Under the pieces are notes generated by a model that made no database searches, was not told the origin of the DNA, and saw nothing but the letters and a program-made list of their open reading frames with translations. DNA of 57,625 nt, taken from positions 1-57,625 of the forward strand of contig NZ_JADYTF010000005.1 of NCBI RefSeq assembly GCF_021530995.1, given 5' to 3'. Source of the DNA: Bacteroides caecigallinarum. Lineage in GTDB: Bacteria > Bacteroidota > Bacteroidia > Bacteroidales > Bacteroidaceae. This document shows positions 32,348-40,802 of this stretch, piece after piece. The position numbers and the translations under genes are program-made. Each line of letters opens with the position of its first letter. The stretch's first letter is position 1.

Positions 32348-32746
32348 TTAGTTCTCGGTATGTTTTTGGGATGCGGATTTTTTTCCTGTGATGGATGTCA
32401 CATATAAGTCCTTCAGTTTCTTTAAGGCTTCTTTCGAAATAGGCAGTTGGTAGGCGAATACTTCCCCGTCACTTAACGTCAACTTTTGGCGCAGCACTTC
32501 AATGTGGTACACGTAGTTGAGGTTGATAATAAACCGTTTGCCGATGCGCGCGAAGATGGACGCCTCTTCTTTCAGACTTTCGCTCAGCATAGTTCGCATC
32601 TGTGAAAGGTTCATTAAGACAACGCCTTTCAGCTTGTTGCAAAGGACGAAATTCGTGTAATTGCCGTCTGCCTCAAAATAGACTATTTTCGAAATGTCTA
32701 CTTTGTAAAACTCATCCCTTGAATTGAGATACAGGTATTTTTTCAT
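32348..32746 (-). CDS. LytTR-type DNA-binding regulator without receiver domain
   Basis: 132 residues, essentially one LytTR domain: IVYFEADGNYTNFVL, the central MNLSQMRTMLSE region, FARIGKRFIINLNYVYHIE and a C-terminal LPISKEALKKL. LytTR domains bind direct repeats in promoters. There is no phosphoacceptor domain, so its activity may be set by phosphorylation from the locus kinases or by partners; that is inference. It is the first gene of the locus and may control it. Confidence 0.88.
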   Translation of the reverse strand: MKKYLYLNSRDEFYKVDISKIVYFEADGNYTNFVLCNKLKGVVLMNLSQMRTMLSESLKEEASIFARIGKRFIINLNYVYHIEVLRQKLTLSDGEVFAYQLPISKEALKKLKDLYVTSITGKKSASQKHTEN

Positions 32747-32768
32747 TCAATTTTATTATTTCGTAAAA

Positions 32769-32776
32769 CAAAGGTA
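32769..32776 (-). promoter_or_regulatory. -7 box of the LytTR/FHA/kinase genes
   Basis: Minus-strand TACCTTTG matches TAnnTTTG, 23 bases before the LytTR ATG. No clear -33 TTTG. The rest of the 32747-33294 gap holds AT-rich sequence, the 22-bp tandem repeat at 33102-33145 and the promoter of the pseudogene, with no further gene. Confidence 0.5.
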
Positions 32777-33097
32777 TGGCGTCTTCATTATTCGTTTAAT
32801 GAAATCGTCCAAGCAAAGATAAAGAAAATTTTTGTGAAATTTCGCTTCATAGCGGCTAAAAAAATGCCTTTTGAACTACAGTTTTTCGCTGCGTCACATA
32901 TTTTTTAATGTCGTTTTTGGGTTAAAATGCCTATATTGTATCTATTTGTTCCTATTCGTGTACTAAGTGGATTTTTAGTAATTGTGATTGTTGGATAAAT
33001 TGACGCATTCCGTTTTCTTCCTGAAAGCTTCTTCCTGTGAACGGTTTTCCAGTCAGTCGCAAGCGCATTGAATACCCTTCTCCAATCATTGCATGCC

Positions 33098-33154
33098 CCT
33101 TCTCAAAAGATAGTTAGTTTTGGCTCAAAAGACAGTTAGTTTTGGTTGAGAAGG
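33098..33154. repeat. two tandem 22-bp repeats inside an inverted repeat
   Basis: CTCAAAAGAyAGTTAGTTTTGG is present at 33102-33123 and 33124-33145 with one difference. The pair is framed by CCTTCTCAA (33098-33106) and TTGAGAAGG (33146-33154). Function unknown; not a CRISPR, because there is no spacer. Confidence 0.7.
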
Positions 33155-33225
33155 TCGTATGATTTGATGCAAAAGAGTGTATGCTTTTTAATTTGCAAAG
33201 TCGGAGTCCGGTATCCCGCATGTGC

Positions 33226-33257
33226 TTTCGGTCACTTCATATTGTCACTTATCTTTG
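33226..33257 (+). promoter_or_regulatory. promoter of the aldo/keto reductase pseudogene
   Basis: TTTC (33226-33229), 20 bp and TATCTTTG (33250-33257). Places the transcription start near 33263 and the original start codon at 33295. Confidence 0.55.
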
Positions 33258-33294
33258 TAACATATTAACTCAAATACATAAATCTGGTATAATT

Positions 33295-33873
33295 ATGATA
33301 GAACCGGTATATTCTGCAGCTCCCGACAGATATGAAGGGAAGATGAAGTATCGCAGATGCGGCAAGAGCGGAATTCTTCTCCCTGAGATTTCTTTGGGAT
33401 TGTGGCATAACTTCGGCGATGTGGATACATTGTCAAACAGTAGGAAAAAGTTGCATTATGCTTTCGATAATGGTATAACCCATATTGATTTGGCCAATAA
33501 CTACAGACCTTCGTACGGTTCGGCGGAAGAGACTTTCGGACATATAATGAAGACCTCATTCGCTCCGTATCGTGACGAACTCTTTATCTCTACCAAAGCC
33601 GGACATGATATGTGGCCCGGACCGTACGGAGAGTGGGGCTCGAGGAAAACGGATGACCCTGAAACTCCGTTGGAGGAAACATTGCAGGCGCTTGTTGATA
33701 TTGTGAGAATGGGAAAGGCATTATACGTCGGAATATAGAAATATCCTGCCGACAAGGCCGGGTCAGCATACGGATATCTGAAGTCCGAAAAAGTGCCGTG
33801 TCTGTTGTATCAGGGCAGATATAATATTATAAACCGTGAGCCCGAGGAAGACCACTTGCCCGGGGCTTGCTGA
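33295..33873 (+). pseudogene. degraded aldo/keto reductase (YghZ-like)
   Basis: From ATG 33295 the frame reads as an aldo/keto reductase of the L-glyceraldehyde-3-phosphate reductase type: MKYRRCGKSGILLPEISLGL, THIDLANNY and STKAGHDMWPGPYGEWGSRK. The sequence then jumps to TDDPETPLEETLQALVDIV, so a piece of about 25-30 residues (with the usual DY-FYSHR region) is missing. A TAG follows GKALYVGI (33736-33738), after which the same frame goes on with KYPADKAG and LYQGRYNIINREPEE to a TGA at 33871. With a deletion, a stop and the loss of the C-terminal half, it is not functional. An open frame from 33181 exists but starts before the promoter. Confidence 0.85.
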
Positions 33874-33877
33874 CAGA

Positions 33878-33900
33878 CAGGTATCCCAATGGCATACCTG
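33878..33900. terminator. hairpin between the pseudogene and the histidine kinase gene
   Basis: CAGGTAT (33878-33884) pairs with ATACCTG (33894-33900) around CCCAATGGC. It lies just past the stop codons of two converging genes. No strong T-run, so its activity as a terminator is uncertain. Confidence 0.4.
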
Positions 33901-33904
33901 ATGA

Positions 33905-35227
33905 TTAGAGAATAGCAAGAGGAGGATTCTTGGGAAAAGAGATGCGGAAACGTGTCAGTCCGTCGGAATAGGTTCGCAGGGAGAAGGTGCATCCGTGTTT
34001 TGTCAATACCTCGCGGATGAAAATCAGACCGATACCCTGGCCGTTCGGTTTTGTGGAGAAGAAAGGGCTGAAAAGTTTGGCTTCCACTTCCCGGCTGATA
34101 CCCTTACCTGTATCTGCTATTTCGAGCGTTACGGGTGAATCCGTAGTACGGATGTATATGTCGCCACATTCGCCGATACTTTCAGCGGCATTCTTTATTA
34201 TATTGACCAGTACCTGTTCAAACAGTACAGTATCTATTTTTACAACAGGATTTTCCGGACAAAGCTCGTTGTGGAGAGTTATTTTACGGTCGCGGCAGAC
34301 AGTCTCCATAAACATGCGGCAGGCGGAAACCCTGTCGTTCAGCCTTACCTGTTCAAGATTTGGCTCCGGTATCTTTACTACATTTGCAAAATTGGTTATG
34401 AAGCTGCTCATGCCATAACAGCGTTCCACACATACCTTCATAACTTCCTGTATGTCTTCCGTATCTTCCATCTCTTTCAGTGCCTCGCTTGCTGTTTCCA
34501 GCGTGGAAGTAATACCTGCCGTGGTATTGTTTACCTCGTGGGCAATCATGCGGATAACCTTCTCGTATGCCTTCTTTTCGGCTTTAACCACTTCGGCAGT
34601 CAGACTTTCTATCAGAACAAAGGGGTGTGCAAATCCTCTGTCAACAAACGAAAGCCGTGAGCAGCGGTAAATCATCGAGTCGCTCAGGCGGATAGTGTCG
34701 GTTGTATCTTTTGGCAACCGGTCTATCTCTTCAGCCAGCGGACATTCCAGATTCTTGAACTCTTTTCCTGTCAGTTCGTTTGCCGATGTGTATCCCAGAA
34801 AGCGTAGGGCGGCAGCATTAAGCATGGAAATCTTTCCGTCGAAATCGAGTATGATAACTCCCATTGGGGAAACATTGATGAGCAAATCAAGGAAGTAGTT
34901 CTGTTCGCGGAGTCTTAACCGTTCGTTTTTCAACTGGTCCATCATTCTGTTGAACATATCTACTATACGGTCTGCTTCAGCCTGTCTTACAGGAGCAAGA
35001 CGGCTGCTGAAATCCTGTTCGCGAAGCAAATCCATTCCGTTGGCTATACTGTCCAGAGGTTTTACCACTTTGCGGTAAAAATAAACCAGGACAATAAGGC
35101 TGAGAGTTATAACAGCCTCGCCTACATACTGGAGTGTTCCCTTCTCTTTTAAAGTGAAGAAGAACAGGATACCCCATGCGAACATCAGTAATATAGCCAG
35201 CAGAAAGAACAGGTTTTTCAGTTTCAT
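33905..35227 (-). CDS. NtrY/NtrB-like sensor histidine kinase
   Basis: 440 residues. Two N-terminal transmembrane helices (about 7-27 and 36-52) with a very short periplasmic loop, a HAMP-like region (PLDSIANGMDLLREQDF), a PAS domain (about 118-215, MGVIILDFDGKISMLNAAAL), a HisKA with the phosphoacceptor His in MIAHEVNNTTAG, and an HATPase domain (NIIKNAAES, IADTGKGIS, GQGIGL). It should phosphorylate the sigma-54 response regulator encoded 11 bp upstream. With so small a periplasmic part it may sense membrane stress or an inner-membrane partner, such as the efflux pump. Last gene of the operon. Confidence 0.9.
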   Translation of the reverse strand: MKLKNLFFLLAILLMFAWGILFFFTLKEKGTLQYVGEAVITLSLIVLVYFYRKVVKPLDSIANGMDLLREQDFSSRLAPVRQAEADRIVDMFNRMMDQLKNERLRLREQNYFLDLLINVSPMGVIILDFDGKISMLNAAALRFLGYTSANELTGKEFKNLECPLAEEIDRLPKDTTDTIRLSDSMIYRCSRLSFVDRGFAHPFVLIESLTAEVVKAEKKAYEKVIRMIAHEVNNTTAGITSTLETASEALKEMEDTEDIQEVMKVCVERCYGMSSFITNFANVVKIPEPNLEQVRLNDRVSACRMFMETVCRDRKITLHNELCPENPVVKIDTVLFEQVLVNIIKNAAESIGECGDIYIRTTDSPVTLEIADTGKGISREVEAKLFSPFFSTKPNGQGIGLIFIREVLTKHGCTFSLRTYSDGLTRFRISFPKNPPLAIL

Positions 35228-35238
35228 CCTTATTGGGT

Positions 35239-36594
35239 TTAGTCGTTGAACGAAATGCCGTATTTTTCCAGACGGCGGTACAGGGCCGCGCGGCTGATAC
35301 CTAATGAGAGGGCAACTTGCGAAAGATTATTGCCGTGTGCTTCAAGTGCCTGCATGATGGTACGTTTCTCCAGCTCCTCCAAGGTCAGACCTTGCAGGTT
35401 TTCAGTTACCGATGTAGTAGAAGCCGGATGATACTGTGCCTTGAAGTCATCGGCTGTAAGCAGCTGTTTGCCGCATACCAGCAATGTACGTTCTACCAGA
35501 TTTTTCAGCTCACGTATGTTTCCGGGGTAGGGCAGGCGGCTCAGATAATCCAGAGCATCGTCAGTCAATTCAACAGGAGAAAGTCCGTCGGCTTTGCAGC
35601 GGCTGTCGGCAAAATGACGTGCAAGCAATGGGATATCTTCCCTTCGTTCGCGCAATGCCGGAAGATGTACCGTTATCAGATTTATACGATAGAAAAGATC
35701 TTCGCGGAATGTGTGTTCACGCACCATCTGTTCGAGGTTGGCATTCGTGGCGCACACCACTCTCACATCTACCTTCCGCGGGCGGCTTTCGCCAAGAGGT
35801 TCGAATGTCTGCTCCTGCAGGACACGGAGCAACTTGACCTGACACGACAGATCCAGCTCTCCTATTTCATCGAGGAAGATTGTACCCTTGTCCGCCAGTT
35901 CAAAACGTCCTTTACGGTCCGTCACGGCATCGGTGAACGCCCCTTTCTTATGTCCGAACATCTCACTTTCGAAAAGTGTCTGTGAGATACCTCCAAGATT
36001 GACTTTTACAAACGGCTTGTTCCTGCGCGGACTGTTCATATGTACTGCCTCTGCAATAAGTTCCTTGCCCGTTCCGCTTTCGCCTGTTACCAGTACCGAT
36101 GCTCCGGTACGAGCCACTCTTTTTACTGTAGTAAGAACATCAAGCAATGCCTTGCTCTTGCCTATGATATGACTGCGGTCGAATCCGTCATCGTCAGTTA
36201 AAACCGTATCGGCAGACTTGTCTTTTGATGTCAGTTCCAGAGCTGTTTCTATGCGTTGCATCAGGGCGGCGTTATTCCATGGCTTTGTGATGAAGTCGAA
36301 AGCTCCTGCCTGCATACCCTGTACTGCCAACGGGATACTTCCCCACGCTGTCATCAATATTACAGGAACATCAGGGCAGAACAGCTTGACCTGCCTGAGC
36401 AGTATCAGTCCTTCCTCGCCATTGGTGGAAAGACTGAAATTCATATCCATCAGAATAAGTTGTGGTGTAACGGAACGGACTGTTTCTATAGCCTCTTTAG
36501 GACCGGAAACAGCCAGAACATCGTACTTTGCCCTCTTCAGCATGAAACTGAGCGAGGAACGTATTGCACTATCATCATCAATTATCAGTATCAT
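35239..36594 (-). CDS. sigma-54-dependent response regulator (NtrC family)
   Basis: 451 residues. Receiver domain 1-120 with phosphoacceptor D50 (LILMDMNFS) and acidic pocket at IIDDD. AAA+ domain 140-370 with Walker A GESGTGKE (171-178) and the sigma-54 contact loop as GAFTDA (218-223), a variant of GAFTGA. C-terminal Fis-type helix-turn-helix (LSQVALSLGISRAALYRRLE). It should activate sigma-54 promoters when phosphorylated by the downstream kinase. A match to a sigma-54 promoter lies at the head of this same operon (50778-50795), so it probably switches on its own transcription along with the pump. Confidence 0.93.
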   Translation of the reverse strand: MILIIDDDSAIRSSLSFMLKRAKYDVLAVSGPKEAIETVRSVTPQLILMDMNFSLSTNGEEGLILLRQVKLFCPDVPVILMTAWGSIPLAVQGMQAGAFDFITKPWNNAALMQRIETALELTSKDKSADTVLTDDDGFDRSHIIGKSKALLDVLTTVKRVARTGASVLVTGESGTGKELIAEAVHMNSPRRNKPFVKVNLGGISQTLFESEMFGHKKGAFTDAVTDRKGRFELADKGTIFLDEIGELDLSCQVKLLRVLQEQTFEPLGESRPRKVDVRVVCATNANLEQMVREHTFREDLFYRINLITVHLPALRERREDIPLLARHFADSRCKADGLSPVELTDDALDYLSRLPYPGNIRELKNLVERTLLVCGKQLLTADDFKAQYHPASTTSVTENLQGLTLEELEKRTIMQALEAHGNNLSQVALSLGISRAALYRRLEKYGISFND

Positions 36595-36601
36595 AACTCT
36601 G

Positions 36602-36609
36602 CAAAAGTA
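36602..36609 (-). promoter_or_regulatory. possible basal promoter for the response regulator
   Basis: Minus-strand TACTTTTG fits TAnnTTTG and lies 8 bases before the ATG at 36594, so a transcript from it would be almost leaderless. It would give a low level of regulator independent of sigma-54. Confidence 0.35.
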
Positions 36610-36634
36610 AATATAATTCCTTTAATCTGTGGTT

Positions 36635-38128
36635 TTATTTTCTGACAATCTTTTCAAAGTCGGCATCAATTCCGGTGTTCGTCGCGAAATCCCAAAGTGT
36701 CAGACTGCGCAACTGATAATAATAATACCAGTAATAAAACAGTTCGTTGATATGCTTACGGCGTGCCTCATCCTTCTGGCTTTGCGAGTCGTTCAGGTCG
36801 AGTGTGGAAATCTTTCCTATCATGAAAGTCTCTACATTGGTGTGATAGCGTTTTCTGGCTATCTGGTCAGCCTCATCAGCCAGATGAAGCTGTGTCTGCT
36901 GGTTGTTGAACTGCTCAACCAGTATAAAGATATTCTGGTTGAAGTTCATGGATTCCTGACGCAGTTTGCTTTCTGTCACTTCGCGGTTACTCTGTGCCAC
37001 TTTTACTTGTCCGCGACGCTTGCCCCAGTCCAGTATAGGAATCTTGAATCCTACTTCCACTACCTGATTGTCTTTCAACCGACGATAGGCGCTGTCGAAA
37101 CGGTTGTCCGTACCGGTGAAACCTACCTGAGCGAAGAGAGTAATTTCGCGCATATTCCCTTTAGCCTTTGCCACTTCATAATCGGCCTCCAGTTGTCTGC
37201 GGCGGATATTGTGGGCGAAAGAGTTATTGGCAAGAGCTTTCTGTAGTACGTCATCATAGTCTAACCGCACGTCCGGTACAGAATCCGGGACTATAGGTTC
37301 GAGTTCTTCGTCCTCACTTAGGGCGAGGAAAGAACGTAGAGTAAACATACAGCTCTTCAACGAACTTTCATTTGAAGTCAGGGTAGAACGGGCATCGAGC
37401 ACATTCAGTTCCAGTTGCAGCAAGTCATTCTCGCTAATCTGTCCCATACGTCGTTTTGCCTTTGCCACTTCGTGAAGCTTTTCGGCATTGGCAAGGTTCT
37501 GACGCGCTATCATTACGTTTTCCTTTGCCAGCAGCAGGTTGAAGAAATGATTTATGGTTGTCATTGTCACTTCCTCGGTTGCGCTTAGGAAAGCGGCTTT
37601 TGCTTCGGCATAGCGTACCGGCTCTATACGGCGGTTCCACTTTATGTTATTCACTCCGAAAATAGGCTGGCTCAAAGTAAGTGCGAGAGGGACCGACATA
37701 AATCGGTTTCCTACTGTTCCGTCCATCTGACGCAGAAAATCGAGTGAGGTGTTCAATGACAGTTTACCTCCCGTAAACCAGATGTTCTGGTCGATTGAAA
37801 GCTGTCCGTTCATCTGCATATAGTTATTTCTGACAAATGTATATGAACCGTCTTCCTGCTGGTAGGAGTTGTAGTTTTTGTTGTATGAAGGCAGATTTGC
37901 AGAAAAGTTTATTTCAGGTAGAAGGTCTGCACGGAACGTACGATATTCCCAATAGGCGGTTTTCAGCTCGTTCAAAGCCACTGCAGCATCCACACTCTGT
38001 ACACGTGCCAATGTGATAGCCTCGTCAAGTGAGATGGCGCGTCGATGCACCGGAGAGTCTGTTCCTCCGGCTGCAAGCGCCATATTAAGAGAGATTAGAG
38101 AGCAAATAAGTATAACAGTTCGTTTCAT
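36635..38128 (-). CDS. TolC-family outer-membrane efflux protein
   Basis: 497 residues. Signal peptide (about 1-20, ILICSLISLNMALAAGG), then two OEP repeats rich in long helices: HEVAKAKRRMGQISENDLL and LDWGKRRGQVKVAQSNRE mark the repeated coiled-coil hairpins, and FIIG-like turns (ETFMIGKISTLDLNDSQ) close the second. It forms the trimeric channel of the tripartite exporter encoded by the same operon. It lies 31 bp after the last permease gene. Confidence 0.92.
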   Translation of the reverse strand: MKRTVILICSLISLNMALAAGGTDSPVHRRAISLDEAITLARVQSVDAAVALNELKTAYWEYRTFRADLLPEINFSANLPSYNKNYNSYQQEDGSYTFVRNNYMQMNGQLSIDQNIWFTGGKLSLNTSLDFLRQMDGTVGNRFMSVPLALTLSQPIFGVNNIKWNRRIEPVRYAEAKAAFLSATEEVTMTTINHFFNLLLAKENVMIARQNLANAEKLHEVAKAKRRMGQISENDLLQLELNVLDARSTLTSNESSLKSCMFTLRSFLALSEDEELEPIVPDSVPDVRLDYDDVLQKALANNSFAHNIRRRQLEADYEVAKAKGNMREITLFAQVGFTGTDNRFDSAYRRLKDNQVVEVGFKIPILDWGKRRGQVKVAQSNREVTESKLRQESMNFNQNIFILVEQFNNQQTQLHLADEADQIARKRYHTNVETFMIGKISTLDLNDSQSQKDEARRKHINELFYYWYYYYQLRSLTLWDFATNTGIDADFEKIVRK

Positions 38129-38159
38129 AAATTCGGGAAAATTGAATTTTCAATAATGT

Positions 38160-39413
38160 TTATTCATCGTGCAATGCTTCTGCTGGTTGTATCTTCATGG
38201 CCCGGCGTGCTGGGTACCAGATGCCCATAACAATCATCAGAGACATGAGCAGAAACGCTCCGGCGAAGCATATTACGAAACGTGTTACCGAAACATCGGT
38301 CAGCGTATGTACCGTCAGATCGGCCAACTGGATATTGATGGTTATCACCAGTGCCGGTATCACCGCCATTAACAAGAGGACAAAACCTTCCAACAGGAAA
38401 TACTGCATTATCATCTTTCGGCTACTTCCTAATGCCATACGGAGAGCAATCTCACACCGACGCTTACGGGTACGATACCAGAAGGTAGCGCAAACACACA
38501 GGAAAACATTGAAAAGGAAGAAGGCAAGTACGGTATAAACCGTATTGAGGTAGTTTACAGTTCCCTTTTGTATGTCGTAAGCCTCTTTCATATCATCGTA
38601 CGAACGGATATTATCCAAATAGAAGATTCCACGGTCGAACACCGGCTGCATATCACGGCGGAAACGTTCGGCAAAACCGGCAACCTGGTCTGGTAAAACC
38701 CGTATCGCAACATGTTGCCAGAACAAGGCTTTGTCTGCAGGCAAGTAAATGAAAGGCTCATATCGGTCATAGTCATCAAGCTTGTGGCGAGGCAGAACAG
38801 CGGCTACACGGTAATTTGTTACTTGACGCTTCGTGTTCGTACTATAGGGATTGAAACAAGTACTTCCTACCGCATCGGCAGCATGAGGCAACCGGAAAAT
38901 AGAATCTACTAAGTCCACACTCATCAGCACGGGAACGGGATTTTCGGCCGACGACCAATGCTCCTCGTCCAACTGCCCGGCCAATGGATTCAGGCGGAAC
39001 ACCTTGAAATAGGAAGATGTCACGTATCTGATGTAACAATTTACAACATGCGTAGAATCGGTATGCGGTGCATAGCCTTCGAACATCACCTCATTCGTAT
39101 AAGGGACACTTCCGTAATAGGCACAAACCTCTTCCACTCCGGGATAATACTTTATCAGGTTGTACAGATAAGTGAAATCTTCTCCTGCTCGTTGATTGTC
39201 AGTATCGTTAATGAATTCCAATGGTTTGGTACCCATCGTCAGATCGAATACACACGAGGTATCATATCCTTTGGGCTTCCAGGCTGCCCCTTCGAAATTA
39301 TATATTACATCGACTCCATACCACAACAATACGGTTACGATACATAATTCAGCCCAAAGCCAGGTGTTGACACGTCGCTGGTTCCATATCTGATTGAAAA
39401 TCTGTTTCCACAT
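38160..39413 (-). CDS. MacB/FtsX-like ABC permease, B-type, pair 4
   Basis: 417 residues with the four-helix MacB layout: helix 1 at about 18-38 (LWAELCIVTVLLWYGVDVIY), a large periplasmic domain to about 285, then three helices (about 290-410). The FtsX region has FWYRTRKRRCEIALRMALGS and ends PAEALHDE. B-type members of the array start with a conserved QxWNQRR-like segment and have the TFW-x-R-TRxRR-x-E motif. It pairs with the A-type gene 3 bp upstream. MacB-like pumps move proteins, peptides, drugs or lipids from periplasm outward; the substrate is unknown. Confidence 0.88.
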   Translation of the reverse strand: MWKQIFNQIWNQRRVNTWLWAELCIVTVLLWYGVDVIYNFEGAAWKPKGYDTSCVFDLTMGTKPLEFINDTDNQRAGEDFTYLYNLIKYYPGVEEVCAYYGSVPYTNEVMFEGYAPHTDSTHVVNCYIRYVTSSYFKVFRLNPLAGQLDEEHWSSAENPVPVLMSVDLVDSIFRLPHAADAVGSTCFNPYSTNTKRQVTNYRVAAVLPRHKLDDYDRYEPFIYLPADKALFWQHVAIRVLPDQVAGFAERFRRDMQPVFDRGIFYLDNIRSYDDMKEAYDIQKGTVNYLNTVYTVLAFFLFNVFLCVCATFWYRTRKRRCEIALRMALGSSRKMIMQYFLLEGFVLLLMAVIPALVITINIQLADLTVHTLTDVSVTRFVICFAGAFLLMSLMIVMGIWYPARRAMKIQPAEALHDE

Positions 39414-39416
39414 AGT

Positions 39417-40766
39417 TTATTCTCCTCCCGTTAATGTATATGAAATACTCTTGTGTACGGCTATCCAGGCTGGTAACAGTACGGACAAGGCATTAAATAC
39501 CAGACAAGCTGCCAGTATTATCAGAAACAATGATGGACGTAACAATAGGTCGCTATCAAACACGATACCTTCCAGTTCTACCCCGCCTGTACCGAATAAC
39601 CACGTGCCACCCGCCGATACCAGTACACACGATAGGCCGTAACCCAACACACCTCCTATCAAAGTGGTAGTCAAGCTCTCGAAAAACAACCGTCCGATAA
39701 TATCGGCATTGGACGCCCCATACGCCTTACGAATGGCTATCTCGCTCAACCGGCTCTGCATCTGGGCGTGAACCAGTCCTGATATGCCTACGGCGGGAAC
39801 TACCAGCAGAATCACCGGCAACAATCCATAAACCAGTCCCGCATTGATACTTCCATCACGGAAAAAGGTGTACTCCGTATGTGTATATAGACGCGGATCC
39901 TGAAGGATATACTCCAGTCCCTGCTTGTTTAGCTGTTCCATCCGGCGATTCACTTCAGCGCGTACTTCCTCAGCTGAAGTATCTGGCGACAAGTGGAGGA
40001 TGGTATAATGAAATCCTATCAGACCGGCGGTACTGATAGAAGGATTCACATTTTCTTCGTAAGTCAATGTAAACGGTTCCCATACATCGGCATATGCCGT
40101 CTGGAAAATGGAGCTGACATTACGTACCACACCTACGACACGGACTTCCTGGAAATCCAGTAGGAATTGCTTGCCTACCGCCTCGACGGTTCCTCCGAAC
40201 AGTTCCCCCGCCAGTTTTTCAGTGATGACGACAAACCGACGTACCACACCGTCATCCCGATTGCGGACGCTCCGCCACTCGTCATCCGCCGTTTCTAAAG
40301 CAGCCCGCCCGGCATCATACTCAGCCTGAGTAAACGGACGTCCCGCCAGGAAATCGTAACTGAAAAATTCAAACCAATTGGCCGCTACGGGACGTAGCAA
40401 TACAGAGTGACGGTCGGACGAGGCAGGCAAGGCACACACTGCCTTTCGTAAATCTCCGTGCCATGTCAGGTCATCCACTCCAGGCAGGTTGTCAAAAAAA
40501 GCATGGAAGGCAGTCGGACCCAATCCCCGGTATCCCCACATATTAGTACCGTCGGGACGCATACATTGTGTGCCGTAGTTGTAAAGTACCCTGCTGCGAC
40601 GTGTCTCCGGTGCTATATCTGCCGTACGGAAATCATAAACCATCACCACCACCATCACAAAGGCCATGGTAACCGCCGTTCCTACTACACACACCGCCGT
40701 ATAGAAACGGTGCTGATTCAGTTGGTTGAAAAGTATCTGTAAATTATGTATCCAAGCATATTTCAT
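39417..40766 (-). CDS. MacB/FtsX-like ABC permease, A-type, pair 4
   Basis: 449 residues. Helix 1 at about 23-43 (AVCVVGTAVTMAFVMVVVMVY), a periplasmic MacB-type domain (45-320, including GTVEAVGKQFLLDFQEVRVV), then three helices. The FtsX region carries ISGLVHAQMQSRLSEIAIRKAYG. It is the most divergent A-type member of the array, so this pair is probably the oldest copy. Partner of the B-type gene that follows by 3 bp. Confidence 0.88.
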   Translation of the reverse strand: MKYAWIHNLQILFNQLNQHRFYTAVCVVGTAVTMAFVMVVVMVYDFRTADIAPETRRSRVLYNYGTQCMRPDGTNMWGYRGLGPTAFHAFFDNLPGVDDLTWHGDLRKAVCALPASSDRHSVLLRPVAANWFEFFSYDFLAGRPFTQAEYDAGRAALETADDEWRSVRNRDDGVVRRFVVITEKLAGELFGGTVEAVGKQFLLDFQEVRVVGVVRNVSSIFQTAYADVWEPFTLTYEENVNPSISTAGLIGFHYTILHLSPDTSAEEVRAEVNRRMEQLNKQGLEYILQDPRLYTHTEYTFFRDGSINAGLVYGLLPVILLVVPAVGISGLVHAQMQSRLSEIAIRKAYGASNADIIGRLFFESLTTTLIGGVLGYGLSCVLVSAGGTWLFGTGGVELEGIVFDSDLLLRPSLFLIILAACLVFNALSVLLPAWIAVHKSISYTLTGGE

Positions 40767-40802
40767 AGTTTAAATCGTTTATGAATCAAACAAAAAACTG
40801 TT

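Noticed and set aside
13908-32746. Reading the kinase locus as part of a type VI secretion system.
   Set aside because: FHA, kinase and PP2C occur in T6SS clusters, but no Tss sheath, Hcp, VgrG, ClpV or membrane-complex gene is present.
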